In this document: positions 22,050 to 34,800 of the stretch, one piece after another | Numbering within the stretch: position 1 is the stretch's first letter | Layout: every line of letters begins with the position of its first letter | Assembly: GCA_022747635.1 (NCBI GenBank) | Contig: JAKTNV010000009.1 | Coordinates: forward strand, 28,559,622-28,623,621 | Direction: 5' to 3' | Origin: Hetaerina americana | Taxonomy: Eukaryota; Arthropoda; Insecta; Odonata; Calopterygidae | Length of the DNA stretch: 64,000 nt | Program-made: the position numbers and the translations under genes | The notes under the pieces: generated by a model | Databases searched by the model: none | Told to the model about the DNA's origin: nothing | Seen by the model: the letters and a program-made list of their open reading frames with translations, nothing else

Positions 22050-22420
22050 TAATTTAGTTGAAGCACACTTGATGGTGAGATGGAGAAGGTATTGAAGGAA
22101 ATAAAATTGAATAAAGCTGTGAGGGTAGGTAATATTCCCATGGAACTTCAAAAGGATTCAGGAAAACATGGAAGGAGGATTTTTCAGGATTCATTAATAA
22201 CCCATAAGAGGTTGATATTTGAATGGAAGATGTGGTTAGAGATGAATAATAATCATAGTATTGTAATTTCCTTCCCAAAAAGAGGGAACAGCAGTAGTAT
22301 GAAAGGACCATCAGCTTGATTTTTAATGCATCAAAGGTTGTGTCTATTGAAGAGGATCAATGAAAGGATTTTAAGAGAGGACTGTATACTTGAAATATCT
22401 CAAAAACCCTACATTTAGAT
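22050..22420 (+). pseudogene. RTE-like reverse transcriptase fragment
   Basis: The reading frame MEKVLKEIKLNKAVRVGNIPMEL matches the RTE motif in which a helix ends in NNKAxGxDxIPxEL. It is followed by the pre-catalytic segment IVISFPKRGNSSS (from the IPIPKKG motif) in shifted frames. Resemblance ends around 22400. Confidence 0.55.
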
Positions 22421-22449
22421 ATATGGTGGATTCATCTCTTCAAATTGCA

Positions 22450-23060
22450 TTCACCATGCTTCTTTTGCCTTATTAGGTTTCCGCTTCATTTATTATTCAA
22501 CTCTTCCTACTTCTTCCTAATTTTGTATTTACATTCTCACATTGCCCTTTCTCCGCTATCTTCTTGTTCCTTCTCTCACTCTTATAATAACAATTACTAC
22601 TCCTATTTTCTAAATCATCTCATCATTATCTTTGGTTTCTGTGTTCTTTTATTATTTTCTGTTCCTATAGGTTATTTTGTGACTTATGATAACTCTTTTT
22701 TGAGATTTCCCATCATTTTTCTAATGCGTCCATCTCCCTGTCCTCACTCATAAATTTTCCTTGGTCTCTGGTACCCTTTTCTTTTTGTTCCGGTAAGAGC
22801 TTCTATATTTAATATCCTCATCCATCTCCCCTGTTTTAATCACTTGAATCCGAGGTCATTCTTAATTCGGACTAAATTATTATCTGGGCCAGCATAGACT
22901 CCTGGTAAACTATATGAATAAATTGATATTAACAAATCTTTGCCTAACTATAATATAGCCTGGCTGATACAGTACCTCTCTGTATCCAGGTGCTTTCTCA
23001 TGCAAGAGATTTTCCACCTACTATAGATCAATCTTTCACCTACGTATACATTCAATGGTG
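22450..23060 (-). repeat. Possible continuation of RTE-like endonuclease/linker
   Basis: This flanks the endonuclease fragment at 23061-23370 on its downstream side (minus strand). Very broken frames rich in Lys, Glu and Arg read like the linker before RTE reverse transcriptases. Support is weak. Confidence 0.3.
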
Positions 23061-23370
23061 TTAGACCTGAACATTGACCAAGTTTGTTGGTTCAAATTTT
23101 ACTTCTATTAATAATATTACATCGGTCTCTTGCTCTATGTTTATGACGCTTTTTTCTACTGTGTTGTTCAATATTATGCCATACCTTGCTGCCATCTTCT
23201 ATTCCGCTGTATATTACTTTATAATTATATCTCTAGTAATCCCCGCTATATTTCCAGCTCACCTCACACAGGTCTAGAACAACTATATTTCGTCTCTCAT
23301 TCTCTCGCTTTGTGTTTTTCAATTTCCTAGACCTCAACATCATCTTAACATTCCATGTTCCTATTCTCAT
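23061..23370 (-). pseudogene. RTE-like endonuclease N-terminal fragment
   Basis: From the ATG at 23370 the minus strand reads MRIGTWNVKMMLRSRKLKN, then RRNIVVLDLCEVSWKYSGDY, then a stop, then NYKVIYSGIEDG. This is the start of an AP-type endonuclease of RTE-clade LINEs (GTWNVxT, LxEVxWxGSG, IYSGxE). It is the only endonuclease piece of this clade I see. Stops show it is dead. Confidence 0.65.
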
Positions 23371-23610
23371 TGGTTCAGTCCTCTTCTATGTGATGATAGC
23401 TGCTGCTGTTGAACATGCTGAGTAACAAATATAGCGTGGACTCACTGTCATCTGTCTCCTACCCTTCCACCGTTCTGGCATAGTTGATTGCCAAAAGCAA
23501 TTATCATTGCTCACCCACTCAGCCCTAGGGGTTATCAGAATGCACCAGCCTATCCACCGCGTTAAGGTTGCGGTCCAAGGGTAGGGGACTAGCATATTTC
23601 TAGCAAATAA
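23371..23610 (-). repeat. 5' UTR-like segment of the RTE-like element
   Basis: Immediately upstream of the endonuclease ATG the minus strand is relatively GC-rich (CCGCAACCTTAACGCGGTGG, GCCAGAACGGTGGAAGGGTA). Similar text recurs at about 56790-56900. Position and recurrence make it the element's 5' untranslated leader. Confidence 0.5.
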
Positions 23611-24980
23611 ATGCAACAGACTTGGCTTTTCTGGAGGTCAGACATTATTGGGGTGATCTTAAGATATGCCAGAAAAGGTATGAGAATTATTTGGACACCA
23701 TGGTTTTACTTTTTCACTGTAAATCAATCCGTCTCCAACAATTAAAAAGAAGAGAAGGAAAATTTTTAATTGTAGGATGAAGAAACGCGCAAAATGTGTA
23801 GATATATGGAAGTTTTAAGTTCTAGCGATTAAGCACTGGTTCAGCTGGAGAATTGGATGCAAAGTACATAATTTTAATTAACGATTAATATGAAATATTA
23901 TTTATTTATGATGCAAATCCTTACAAGCACATGCCATTTAGGTATATTTTATTACATATACCGGACATTAATGTGATGTTTGTTATATCACAGTATGGTT
24001 TGTAGAATGGCAGTTAATGACAATGTTATCATATTTTAAAAGATTTACAATTGACCCACATCTAAGTTAGGGATTTTAGACTGTAGGGTATAGAGTGCAA
24101 CGAGAGCATACGCTGAGAAATGGGAACTTTTAAAAAACTTTCTCAGGAATTCCAAATTTATTGTTATTAGCAAAATATCAGCATTACATTTAAATATTAT
24201 TTTAGTTTTCATATTTTAAATTATAGTTTCTTCGTCATAACAGCCGGTGAGATGGTTGACTTGGGTTTATTATCACAGTTTGGCCAAATCTATTGCATCA
24301 TGTCATGTATCTAATTGAATTACATTACAATGCCCTGTATAACTCAATTATCTGTGCTAAATTTCCTAAAGATTGGAAGGGTAGTGATTGCCTACACATT
24401 TTGATTTTCTTTAAATTCCAAATTTTTTAGTTTTTATTTTAATTGGATTTCAGCAGTGCTGAGGGAGAAATTTCAGTTTAATTGATGTTGTAACTCAATG
24501 TAAAAACGCTATTAATTAGTTCAATACTTTTGGAAATGTTAAAAAAATAATTTTCAAAGCTGGAAAATGTGGAGTTATATGTTTATTTTTAAAATGCCTA
24601 AATAGTTGTTAAGTGAATGAACCTAGAGTTTCAATGAAAAGATTTGAGTCACTGAAGTAAAAAAAATATATCTTTCTTCCAAATTTGGTGAAAATATACT
24701 TCAGTGATAATGGATTTCCACATAGTTAAGCATGAAAATGTCGAATATAAAAGGTTTGAGCTTGATCTAAGCGGCAATTTCTGCATTATTGAGAAACGGA
24801 AATGATCCAAATGATTTGAATTTTTAAGATTAATGTATTATTGAGAATTACGTACTGTACATATGTACTCAACGTCCGAATTACTACCCAGCAAACACCG
24901 GTTTTCACTGTCGCCATAATGTCCGGAGACTCAAGGGAGGATTTGTGCAGCGGTAACCACGTCCATCACTGTAGCAAGAG
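23611..24980. other. AT-rich region, nothing recognised
   Basis: No exon, repeat boundary or structured RNA that I can support. Confidence 0.5.
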
Positions 24981-24986
24981 AATAAG

Positions 24987-25270
24987 CGTAGATTCGAAGC
25001 TTTCCAGTTGTGGCTGTGGAGAAGAATGGGAGCAAATACAATGAACGGAGAGAAAAATACGCGAAGAAGAGCCAGATTTGGAGGAAGTAGCAGGGAAGCG
25101 AAAAGTTGGTTGGGAGAAATTCAAAGAAGACAGACAAAGAGGCGTAAGGCATATTGAATGGAAATGTAATATGGAAGACTGTGATATAGAGGAGAGAATG
25201 TTGGATAAGGGAGCTGAAGGCAAAGGTTGGGGATTTTGGAAGGAAAGAAAGAATGTTGAACTGAAAAACG
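24987..25270 (+). pseudogene. RTE-like reverse transcriptase C-terminal fragment
   Basis: One frame reads RRFEAFQLWLWRRMG (24987-25031), the conserved RRLEAFExWxWRRM motif. It continues to KSWLGEIQRRQTKR, then degrades into stops with remnants of the IEERMLxKG segment. Confidence 0.65.
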
Positions 25271-27570
25271 GATTATTGTATTATGAGATTATATAGGGTC
25301 GGCATTGAGTGTATCGGTAATCGATATTGTGTGTATTCTGGCAGATCAATCTTTTTTTGTCAATCGTTAACATATTTTCTGACATGGTTATTAAAGTTGA
25401 TCGTTTTTTTTACGTATTATTACGAGGATATCCCCTTTTTTCCGTTTAAAAGTATATGCTACAGTTCCATGGTGGAGTAGATAAAGTGGAAGCGTTTAGA
25501 GCGTGGGTATGGTGAACTGAAAATGTTGTAGCCAATTAAAGAACAATTGTAAATATGAGGCCAGGATTATCGAAATTTTGTCGGAGATTGATTTAGCTTA
25601 TATTATTTATGATAGTGATTTTTGTGATGATTGAAGTCCAATTCTTGGGGCTGTAGGGTTTCGGGAAGGATTACGATAGTGGAGAACAGTTAAAATCTAC
25701 CTTTAAGAGATAGAAAACCTTGAGGTCTTCATTAAATTACACCAGACTACTTACGGCTTTTTTCAAAAGCCCTCATTTTTAAGGTTATGGGATCCCCAAA
25801 TCTTACGTAACTATCATAAACAATAACAAAGGGGTACCTTTTCCTCAAAAAATTAAAAGTGTATTTAGATTGAATGATTACATGAATGGTTTATTTTTTA
25901 TTTTAGTCGTGGGCAGCAGAATAAATGAAGTGAAATTTGACAAAAGCTTTGATCTGATTGTATCGAGGTGATACATTTCTGAATAATTCTATTGTGGCAG
26001 TTTCCCTCTTAAAAATTTGCTCCTTTCAATATTTGCAGAATGTGTTGATTGGTGATATATGTACGATTATTGGAATTCTTTCTTTTTAAACGATGACTGA
26101 ACTAATTCAAGCCTTACTAAAGGCAACCCCACCTCTCACGTCTCAAGAGGAAACAATGAAAAGGCACACACCCTTCTCATCCCATAAGCCTTACGTAATT
26201 TTAGAACAGCTACCTATGTTGATGATGCATAGCGGAGTTGCTATACGTATGAACATGGTACGAATTTTCTGATTTTAGGATCTACTTTCATGACGGTATA
26301 TCGAGTTTCACTTTTCTATCTCGACATCCCTTTTCCGTCGCAATGTTTTAGCATGATATTTCTTGGCGAATGGGATGAAGATTTAAGTCGGTATATCGCT
26401 TTGTCGCCCCTATAGGATGGAAAGGGGGACGTTTCCGCTCGAGACAGTCAACACCACGCGACGAATAGGTTAGGTTACCTCAACTTAATCTTTGGCTAGT
26501 GCCTGCTGTTCTTCTCAATCTTCGCTCGAGTGATTCGGTCCACAAGATAGAAATGAAGGCTCGCGTCTCTCTCTCTATCCTCTTTGGCGTGTTATTCCTT
26601 CAGCTTACTCTCTTCGTCAACCTATCCGGTCAATTTCCCTCCACCCATCAACCTTCCACCCTTCTCACCCACTACGAAGAAGGGACGCTACAAATGAGAG
26701 TGACTTGTTAATGGGACCACGAGGGATTGAAATTGGTCAGAGAAATTGATGGAGAAATTATTGTTCCTTCATGGTGCTGAGTTACGTTCGACTTCTTGCA
26801 TCGAAGTCGCTTGGTTACAGCAAAAACACCCATCAGCGGTGTTCCCGTACTTTCTGCTACAACTTCGAGAGCTTATTCGCTCAGCGTGTAGGAGTAAAAA
26901 TATCTCGAAATGTTTCGTTTCGATCACGGCATATCTGATACTTGCCATCGTAATGAATTAGATTTATAATATCAATTAGTTTGAGATCAATAATATCAAT
27001 CAATAAGAATCTATCACATCATCAAAAATTTCAATTTCATTATTTACTCTTAGAGCCAGTATAAGCCAAACTACCAGGGCACAATTCTCGGAATTGTTGA
27101 GACCACGAAGAAATGATGCGCTAGAAGTCGATTTGGTGCTCGTTTCTCATAACTACAAGTAAACTCAATAGTCAGTGTAGTTGACTTACCTATGCAGAGC
27201 ACAATGAATCTATTATACCAGAACGTAATTTAATAAAGTGTATTCGTAATATTTTGGATTTGCCAAATTTTGTGCTCAAAATTTTAATGTTAAGTTTTAT
27301 TGTTTGTTCAGTGTGAAATGTATTTGGGGTAAAAGTTTCATTGGTTTACCGTCGGTGTTGCGACAGTCGTTGCGAGCCGAAACTTTCGATTCGCCTACGC
27401 TTGCTTATGATGATGTGAACGCTTTCTACAATGTTTATTCACAAAAATGAAAAAGAAAATATCGCATGGAGCTATGTCTGGATTGTAAAAAGGATGATAA
27501 GCTCTAATTTTGCGAAATAAGTATTAATGATTTGTAACGGGCTATGCGGAAACCACCGCGAACAAACACG
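25271..27570. other. Region without a supported gene
   Basis: ORFs are short. The one at 26499-26711 has a hydrophobic stretch (SILFGVLFLQLTLFVNLS) but no homology I recognise. 26400-26700 is richer in G+C than its surroundings. Confidence 0.4.
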
Positions 27571-27574
27571 TCAG

Positions 27575-27720
27575 TTGCCAGTATTTTGGTCACTAGATTC
27601 TTTGGAAATTCGTGGGAAACAGAATTGTTTCCAAGGGAAAGAAGTTGGCCCCACTGCCCTGTTAATGTTTTAATTACACAGTCTTTAAGGTGCGATTCCT
27701 ATCCTCACACATCAAAATCA
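27575..27720 (+). mobile_element. Decayed SINE body fragment
   Basis: TCACTAGATTCTTTGGAAAT, TTTCCAAGGGAAAGAAGTTGG and CCCCACTGCCCTG match, in order, the central body of the SINEs at 21.2 and 41.3 kb. The tRNA head and 3' end are lost. Confidence 0.45.
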
Positions 27721-30700
27721 ATCTCCGAGTTGTTAACTGTGGATTGAAGTGGACACACAACCAATGGAAAGGGTATTTATTTTCCCATAGTCCGAAACAG
27801 CTTAAAATGACAATACATGCATCGTTTTAACCACCGATCCCTCAAGACACGGAAATTTTCGTATTCAGTCTTGAGCTGAACCAAAATATAATGGCTTAAT
27901 TGTGTACGTAACTCAATGGAGGGTCCCGGGTCATAATAAAGCTTTATTCTGTTCTGCTCTATCCGTCTGTCATCACTCTCCCGGAACACTCTCCAAACCC
28001 ACCCACCTACCCCCCCTCTCGCTTCTTCCAAAACCCTCCAGACACTCCTCAAACCACCTCTCATTCCCTTACACGTCGTTAAAGTCCTTTGGAGCGAGAT
28101 CGAAACTTTTGGGCTACCCGTTCCCTCCTCATTCCCATGCGTCTCCTCTCTCTTGAACTCTCACCTTTACCCTCTTATCCCTCCCCACTCTTCATCGCTC
28201 ATCTAGCCCATCGTATCCCGTTATCCAATCCTCTCCACCCGCACCTCCCCACTGTATTCTCGTCCTGCACAAGTCTAGGGATATAGGAGTGGAGGGGGAG
28301 GACACGCGAGTGGGATCACACTCCTTACCCATACCCTTCCCATTAAACTTGAAGAAAAGAGGAGGAAATATTGTTTACTTGTCTCTATTCCGAGTCACTC
28401 CATAAAAAGATTATTTATGACTCGATTCATTCTGACAATTTTTGAGAAATTTCGGCTGTACCAGACGTCGTTACAATATTTCTGGACACAGAGTAAAATT
28501 TAGTCGCTAGAAAGGAATTTACGTGAGCCACCATGTTTACTGTTTACAATACTTAACCATTCTGTTACAGGAATAAAATTGAATGGCCTTAGAACAATAT
28601 AAATTTGCCAAAGTTCACAAATGATGAAAAGGAAGCTTTGCATGCACTGCTTAAAGGTAAGGGGAATTCAGATGAAAGAACTTGAAAATACTTTAATACA
28701 TAAGGCACGGAATTAAATTTTGCTTTGGATTTTTACCGTCATAGAGCAATACGAACACACGTAGTTTGTTTCAGGGAGGGTGTATGTAGACTTAATTAAA
28801 ACCTTTTGGTTTCTATAGAATTTCTTCTAGAAACCTTTCTTTTTATGAATGTTATAATTGAAATTGTTGTCTTTCCCTGAATTAATTCTCGCTTTTCATC
28901 GTCTTATTATGTTTGTAGTGTGTTTCATGTTTTGGGTAAGGTGATTCCTCGCAATAAAATCTCACATGCATGATAAGAGCTTTGGGCACTCTCTCTCTCT
29001 ACTTAAAGCAGAGCTGGGTTTCATTTTTTGATGTCGTTTTGCATTTTGCTTATTTCGTGCTACATTCAACAAAAGCGCGTAGTAAAGATTTCCCTTAGAG
29101 GTGCGTACGTTTCATTGTAATATGGTAAGGTTCTATTCAGTGTTTTCCTTATGATTTTGGGTCACAGGTTGAAGGTCTAAGTTATGGAGGAAGGGAATCG
29201 CCATATTTTCCTTTGTTTGAAGATCCCAAAAACTCTCAACTGCCAACTTGGGTTGGCATATTTATTTTTAGTACATTTCATTCGTTTGAAAATGTACCTG
29301 CTAATAAAGATACCCCTGTTGAATAGCAAAATTTTCTAATCCATACGAGACCATACAAATACAATGGGTACATTTTCTGTGCGTGCGTATTGGTATTAGC
29401 ACCTGCTAATTAATATTAATTTAAAATCTCTAGTTTTAAAAATCTTCTGACTCTAAGAAAAAGTCTGAAATTGTTATTATTACCGAGCCAAAATGTCAAG
29501 TTAGATAGCTTTTTTATGCTGTAAGTGAGAAAAATCCAATAAAATAATATATAATTTTGTTTTACACTTGTCCCCACCTGAAAACATAATACCGCTTTGA
29601 ATTTACGTATATGATCCAAATGAAAGCCGATTGCATATAAACACACGATTTCATATTAGAACATATATCTGAGGATAAATATTTTCCTGAAGTCTTCGCC
29701 AGAATTCACACGTAAATAGGGTTTCATATTTTTCCATAAATGAAATATCTATGCAGCTTTTATTTGTCTACGTTTGAAATTGTCACCATTCAGTGATAAT
29801 GTGAACAATTTATTTATTAGCAGTGCTATTTAGGGTAAGAGAAAAAAAATCCTGAATGAAGTTAATGCGTCTTCTTCAGGGTTTTCCCTTAATGACGGCT
29901 GCGAAGTGTGACGTTGGGAATTGTTGAATTGTTTTGTCGCATTAGAATGGGGACGGAGCCCGGAAAGAGTGAAGAGTATGAGTTGCAGGAAGTGTGGCCT
30001 CACATGGAAAGAATTTATCGGCAAATGTCCGATTTTTAAAATGCTCATTTTTTACTCCAGTATGAAGATACATAGAAGTAGGATTTCCGTTAGTGCTCAG
30101 CACACTAAAAATTACTATGAAGTCTCCAAGTTGACATATTGCGTCTTTTTCAGGCAAAGCCTATTACGTTTACCATTTCTGCTAGTAGAAGGCGAAAAGT
30201 AAGAACTTGATCAATTTACAAAATTTCTAGATTTTCTCACAGTAATAAATTGTTATGAACTGATTTCATTTGTTACCCAACCGTATTTATTATTGACCGT
30301 CAATTAAATGAGTCATTGTTTTTTATTTTTTCAATACAATGAATGTTCTTATTTGCAAATTGTACATTTAACGCAGGTTTAATCCAGTATCTCGATTTTG
30401 TTACACGTTAAGGTCATCCTGAAAGTGAAGTAAATCTTACCGGAATGTCCAAAATCTTTCTAAAGAAACCCTAAAATAACCATGAAATGTTGTGAATTTA
30501 AGCGTATTGAAATTGATTCAGGATAATCAACAAATACCAAGAATACTTACCCACTCCATGTTGACTCTCGTCTCCCGCTTGGGACGAAGGCTCCCCCCCC
30601 TACATCTCCTGCTCCCCACCTCTTCATGCATCCCTCCCCCTCCTCTATCTTCCTCCCCCGCCTCTATCTCCCTCATCAGCGCCTCCTTTTCCTCAGCCTT

Positions 30701-31238
30701 ATCTCCGTTTTAGAACAGTTTGCAAAACGTCTTTGGGAGTTCCCTCCTGGCTCCATCTCCCTCTCTCTCCCTCTCGCACACACACACACACATACTTCTC
30801 TAAAACTTTTCGTTGCGTTCGGGAGTGGGGGCGGAGGGGAGTGGGTGCTTTAGAGGCGGGCCGAAAGGAAGGAGTTTTGCCTTAAGGAAGTCGGGAAATT
30901 AGACTGGATGGAGGAGGAATAGGAGGGATGTGAAAGGGGTGGGGTTTGTGAAGGAGATTGTGCGGGGTTGCCATGGGGTGGGGATCAGGTGGGGGGGGTA
31001 ACTGAGTGGAGGGAAACAAGCCAATAGGCAAGAGGGTGAAGAGTGGGGAGTCGCATGGAGGGTGTTTTCCGGGGGAGGGGCTGGACATGGAGGAAAAAAA
31101 ATAAGGAAATGCGGTGGAATAAAATTGCGCAAAATATTACCACCCATTCATGGCCACTTACGAACCAATTCAGGCAGTAGGACACTGGCTAGGTAAGCGC
31201 AAAGTTTGCGTTTGCAAAGTCATACTATATTTACATGG
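27721..31238. other. Unassigned DNA with strand-asymmetric GC-rich islands
   Basis: Contains a pyrimidine-rich island (about 27990-28310), then AT-rich DNA, a second pyrimidine-rich island (about 30580-30720) and a purine-rich island (30830-31100). ORFs inside are low-complexity Pro/Ser/Leu or Gly/Glu translations. No gene is supported. Confidence 0.45.
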
Positions 31239-31242
31239 TTTT

Positions 31243-31716
31243 TCCAAATTAAGTGGAATACGAAATCGTCTTTTTCGACTCCAAAGGCGTTGTCTACAAC
31301 GACTTCGTGCTTCAGGAAAAGACAGTAAGTTTAACGTGGAAATCCTCAAACGGCTGCGGAAAAGAGTGCAAAGCGTTAGGAAGGAGATCTTTGGCAACTC
31401 GAGGCTGCATTACGAAAATGTGCTGTCTCACACCGCCTCCCTTGTGACCGAATATCTGGCCAATCACAAAGTGGAAACGCTGCCCCAGCCACCCTAAAAC
31501 CCTGATGTGGTACCTCCGGGCTTCTCTAGTTCCCAAGGATAAAAAGAAACTTGAAAGGCAACCATTTTGGAACTCTGGATAACGCCATAAAGACCGTGAT
31601 AAGGTGCCAGAACGAGGTTCCTGTCGACACCCTTCAGAAAACATACTGTGGCTGGCAAAGGCGCAGGTATCGGTGTGTCGGTGCACAAAGGTGCTATTTT
31701 GAAGAATTTTAGTTAT
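31243..31716 (+). pseudogene. mariner transposase fragment
   Basis: The first frame reads YEIVFFDSKGVVYNDFV (31253 on), as in mariner transposases near the first catalytic region. After a frameshift near 31325 the frame gives ILKRLRKRVQSVRKEI, then LHYENVLSH, LVTEYLANHKVETLPQPP, and after more shifts a C-terminal WQRRRYRCVGAQRCYFEEF. The second catalytic Asp (HDNAPSH) is now Glu in YENVLSH. The third (PPDFFLF) reads PPGF. The N-terminal half is missing. It is dead. Confidence 0.75.
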
Positions 31717-32044
31717 TTGTCTTTGATCTGCAAAACATTTTTATCCCGCATTCATTCCACTTATTTTCGGGATTAGTCTTTTATACTTGTAGTGTGTATT
31801 TATCTTCTCTTATGAACGCCAACATTTCATCATGTGAAAATATGTGAACAGTAATGCACGTGTACCAGCATAATCTTGTCTACAAATCCGAAGTAATTAG
31901 GGGCTTTTATTCCAACCAAGTTTATTTCACGTATCTTCCAACTAATTTTACACCAGTCAATTTCAAAATACTGGAGAATTATTATCATTTAAGATGTGTA
32001 TGTTGTGCTGGAAGCTTTTATCATATTATCAATTAGTTTTAGCT
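31717..32044. other. AT-rich spacer, nothing recognised
   Basis: Only short random ORFs. Confidence 0.5.
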
Positions 32045-32424
32045 GTTATCTACCGACCAAGGTAGGTTCTTGATCGATCCTGGGGCTAATAAATGCTATG
32101 TCGTACATCTTGGCTTGTCGTTAACAAAAGTGAGTACACTTATACTCAGCATTGCAGGAAACCTTTTTTCAATTCCACATACTTCCTGCCTCCATTGGTG
32201 CCGTCCAATAGACTAAATTCTTTCCTCCATAAACTTTGCTCACCAAACATTCCCCCTTCTACAGGTATATCACATTCTTCAACATTCCTTTGCATCTCAA
32301 TGTATTCTGCGAACACAATTCCTGGCTGCTTCGAATTTATCCCAAACACCTTGGCATACCAAGCACATTTGCGTTTGTTTTCCTTCCATTCCTCTCTATT
32401 TTTCATATCTCTCAACATTTGCAT
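32045..32424 (-). mobile_element. RTE-like 3' fragment with terminal hairpin
   Basis: The minus strand encodes WYAKVFGINSKQPGIV and LLDGTNGGRKYVELKKG, the C-terminal end of the RTE-like protein. It ends at 32045 with the hairpin CTACC-TTGGTC-GGTAG after AAGAACC. The stem is kept while the loop differs from copies A and B. Confidence 0.65.
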
Positions 32425-32836
32425 CTCGGAAGTCCAAATCTTTTCTTATTGCCTTGCATCAGGCCATGATGTCGACAATTAAATGTGAATCTTGCTAAGA
32501 ATTGGGAGATAGTATATTATCACACCACCATATTGGGTAATCAATCAAAAGGTTGTTAATTAGCAATAGAAGAAAGAGTTATATTGTATCCGTTATTTGG
32601 TACAATGCCACTATCTTTTCACTTATTTTTGCCATGTACAACAAATAAGTAACTGCGGCACCTGTGATTTTTTTCCTTTCGGAGTGACGTTTTAGTTGAA
32701 TTTACGAGTTATACTTGGAATCTAGGAACACAGGATTAGTAGTCCATATAAAATTTTCTGAAACTCAAAAAAATCTTGAGTATGTAATCGAATTGTTATG
32801 TGGTCCTCTGAAAATATCCAATTTTTGGATCCCTAA
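32425..32836. other. Unassigned spacer
   Basis: AT-rich, nothing recognised. Confidence 0.5.
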
Positions 32837-32996
32837 GGGATGTTGGACGGGATGAAGGGAGGAAGAAAGTACTCAGAGATGAAGAGGGACCTGATATAGA
32901 GTTGGATGATGGATTTTGTGTTTTGTTGGGAGTAATAAAATTTTGTTTGGTAGTTGTGTCCATCCAAAAACCTACCTTAACCGGTAGATTACCTTA
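32837..32996 (+). mobile_element. RTE-like 3' end, strongly 5'-truncated (copy B)
   Basis: This 160-bp piece matches copy A (20070-20236) almost base for base: GGATGTTGGACGGGATGAAG, TACTCAGAGATGAAGAGGG, AATAAAA and the terminal CTACC-TTAACC-GGTAG hairpin. The close match marks A and B as recent relatives. Confidence 0.85.
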
Positions 32997-33158
32997 AAAA
33001 AATAAGTTTAACGGTACTTTACAGCAATTTTAACATTGTTTATATCGGAGGCCTTCACCCATTTCGATTTTTAGGCGAAACCAATTAAACCGTTTGGTGA
33101 AATGGTCTATTAATCCAATAAAAGACAATTAACTCCTTACCAAAAATAAACCGAAATC

Positions 33159-33720
33159 CTATTCTAAAACGAAGTCCCTCTTCATCTCCGTATACTCACT
33201 TCCTCCATTCATTCCGTCTAACATCCCTATCTTATTCCTGCCTCTTCCTCGCTTGTTTAAAATTCTTCCCTCTACCACAGTCTTCAACATCCCATCGCCA
33301 ATCAAAACGCTCTGCATCCATCTTTCCTGCCTCCTTGGGATTTCTCCCAACAGTCCTATCTCCACCACCACCATGCCTAGTAGTTACTCGTTTGTTTTCC
33401 TTTCGGTTCACTTCACCTCCTCCATACCCACATTTCAAAAGCCTCCAATCTACACCTGTCATCCTTCAATGACCATGTTTTCGCACCTTACATAACTATA
33501 ATCCATATCAAAGTTTTAACAAGCCTTTTCTTAACATCCTTACTCAACGTCCCTGTCATCAATTCTCTCCTCCTTGTGAAATCTTCTTTGCCTAACGTAG
33601 TTTTCTCCTTTTATCCCTACTTAGTAGACCATTTTAGTCCAAAACACTTCCGAGATACGTAAACTGTTCCATCTGGTCTAGTTTTGTACTCTCCTATTTT
33701 AACTTTTAACTTAGCCTTTC
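33159..33720 (-). pseudogene. RTE-like reverse transcriptase C-terminal fragment (copy C)
   Basis: Minus-strand frames read TGVDWRLLKCGYGGG (33462-33232), then GLLGEIPRRQERWMQSVLIG, GMLKTVVEGRILNKRGRGR and MLDGMNGGSEYTEMKRD. These are the same motifs as copy A with several frameshifts. The upstream end shows an AKL-like segment near 33715. Confidence 0.75.
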
Positions 33721-33724
33721 CCTC

Positions 33725-33850
33725 GCGTAGCGTCTTTCCCTCAGTGAGGCGGCTGCAAAGGCGTCTGACCCCAGTGGGGTGGCCATTGAGTAATGGTGTC
33801 ACGTTAAAAATGTTATTGAGGAAGACAACGGGAAACCACCTGAATTATTA
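33725..33850. repeat. GC-rich repeat segment, possible LINE leader
   Basis: CAGTGAGGCGGCTGCAAAGG, GACCCCAGTGGGGTGGCC and GAAGACAACGGGAAACCACC form a distinct GC-rich block between AT-rich DNA and RTE copy C. GACCCCAGTGGGGT is close to a palindrome. Its style suggests the leader of another LINE. Confidence 0.35.
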
Positions 33851-34151
33851 CAGTATTTTCAAAATTTCTTAAAATCAAATAGCAATAAAATAAATGAAGG
33901 CATTCGATCTTAATGGTGTCGACTTTTTGTTATTTGAGGGTTCAGATACTACAGTAATTGACATTTAGTATCATGAAAATTTCTTGTAATATAGATATCA
34001 TTCCAACAATTTCGTTCAACTTCTGAAAGTAATCATAGCAATCTATGTTATTCATTTTCATAATTTACTGCCGTATCAAAATGATTTAATTTTGTCTAAA
34101 TTGATCTTTACGCATGCACATACTTGTATTATTATATTGCAGTCAAATATT

Positions 34152-34800
34152 TAAGGTAGGTTTTGGATACCCACTTACTTAATTCTCCTGAATTTCTTAT
34201 TCTCACCTGACACCCCATACTATAATAAACCCTTCTTTAATACCGCTTACACATTGCCTCCCTACATTCCTTTCAATCTACCCCTTTCCACACATTTCCT
34301 CTCCATCTTCGTTTGCCTACCGTTCTCCCCTCTATTACAGTCTTTAAAATTCTATCATCAATGGAAACACCACGTTCACGAGTCTTGACCCCTTTGGATT
34401 TCTCCCGACAACCCTCTCTTCTCCCCTCATGCCATGATTAGTACTTCTTCCTTTGATTCCTCTTCGTCCGTTTCATCTTTCTCATCCTTTTCGACACTTA
34501 CATTATCTCAAAAGCTTCCAATGTACGTCTATCGTTTTTATTCAACGACCGAGTTTTCGCTCCGTGCAAAACCACGCTCCATATCTAAGAGTTAACTAGT
34601 TTTTTCTTTATAACTATATTCGTGGTCCAATGCACTTCTTCATCTTCTTATTTCTCTACCACATACATAAAGCATCTCGGTACAAAATGCTTCCAAGATA
34701 GGCTTACTATTATTCCTGCCGCAGTTTTTGCCCGCTAATTTTAACATATAAATTAGCCTTCCTCTTTACCGAAAACCTTATAACACTTATTCTTTTTACA
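34152..34800 (-). pseudogene. RTE-like fragment (copy D), heavily decayed
   Basis: The minus-strand 3' end is marked by GGTATCCAAAACCTACCTT, the same approach to the terminal hairpin as in copy A; the hairpin itself is lost. Upstream, TTAAAGACTGTAATAGAGGG and a region matching the RLEAF-to-MLDG segment are recognisable through many frameshifts. A weak isolated relative of the same terminus (GGTAGGTTTTGAATGG) occurs at about 40965. Confidence 0.6.

Noticed and set aside
30580..31100. Coding exons in Pro/Ser/Leu- and Gly-rich ORFs
   Set aside because: They are low-complexity readings of strand-asymmetric islands, open in several frames at once.
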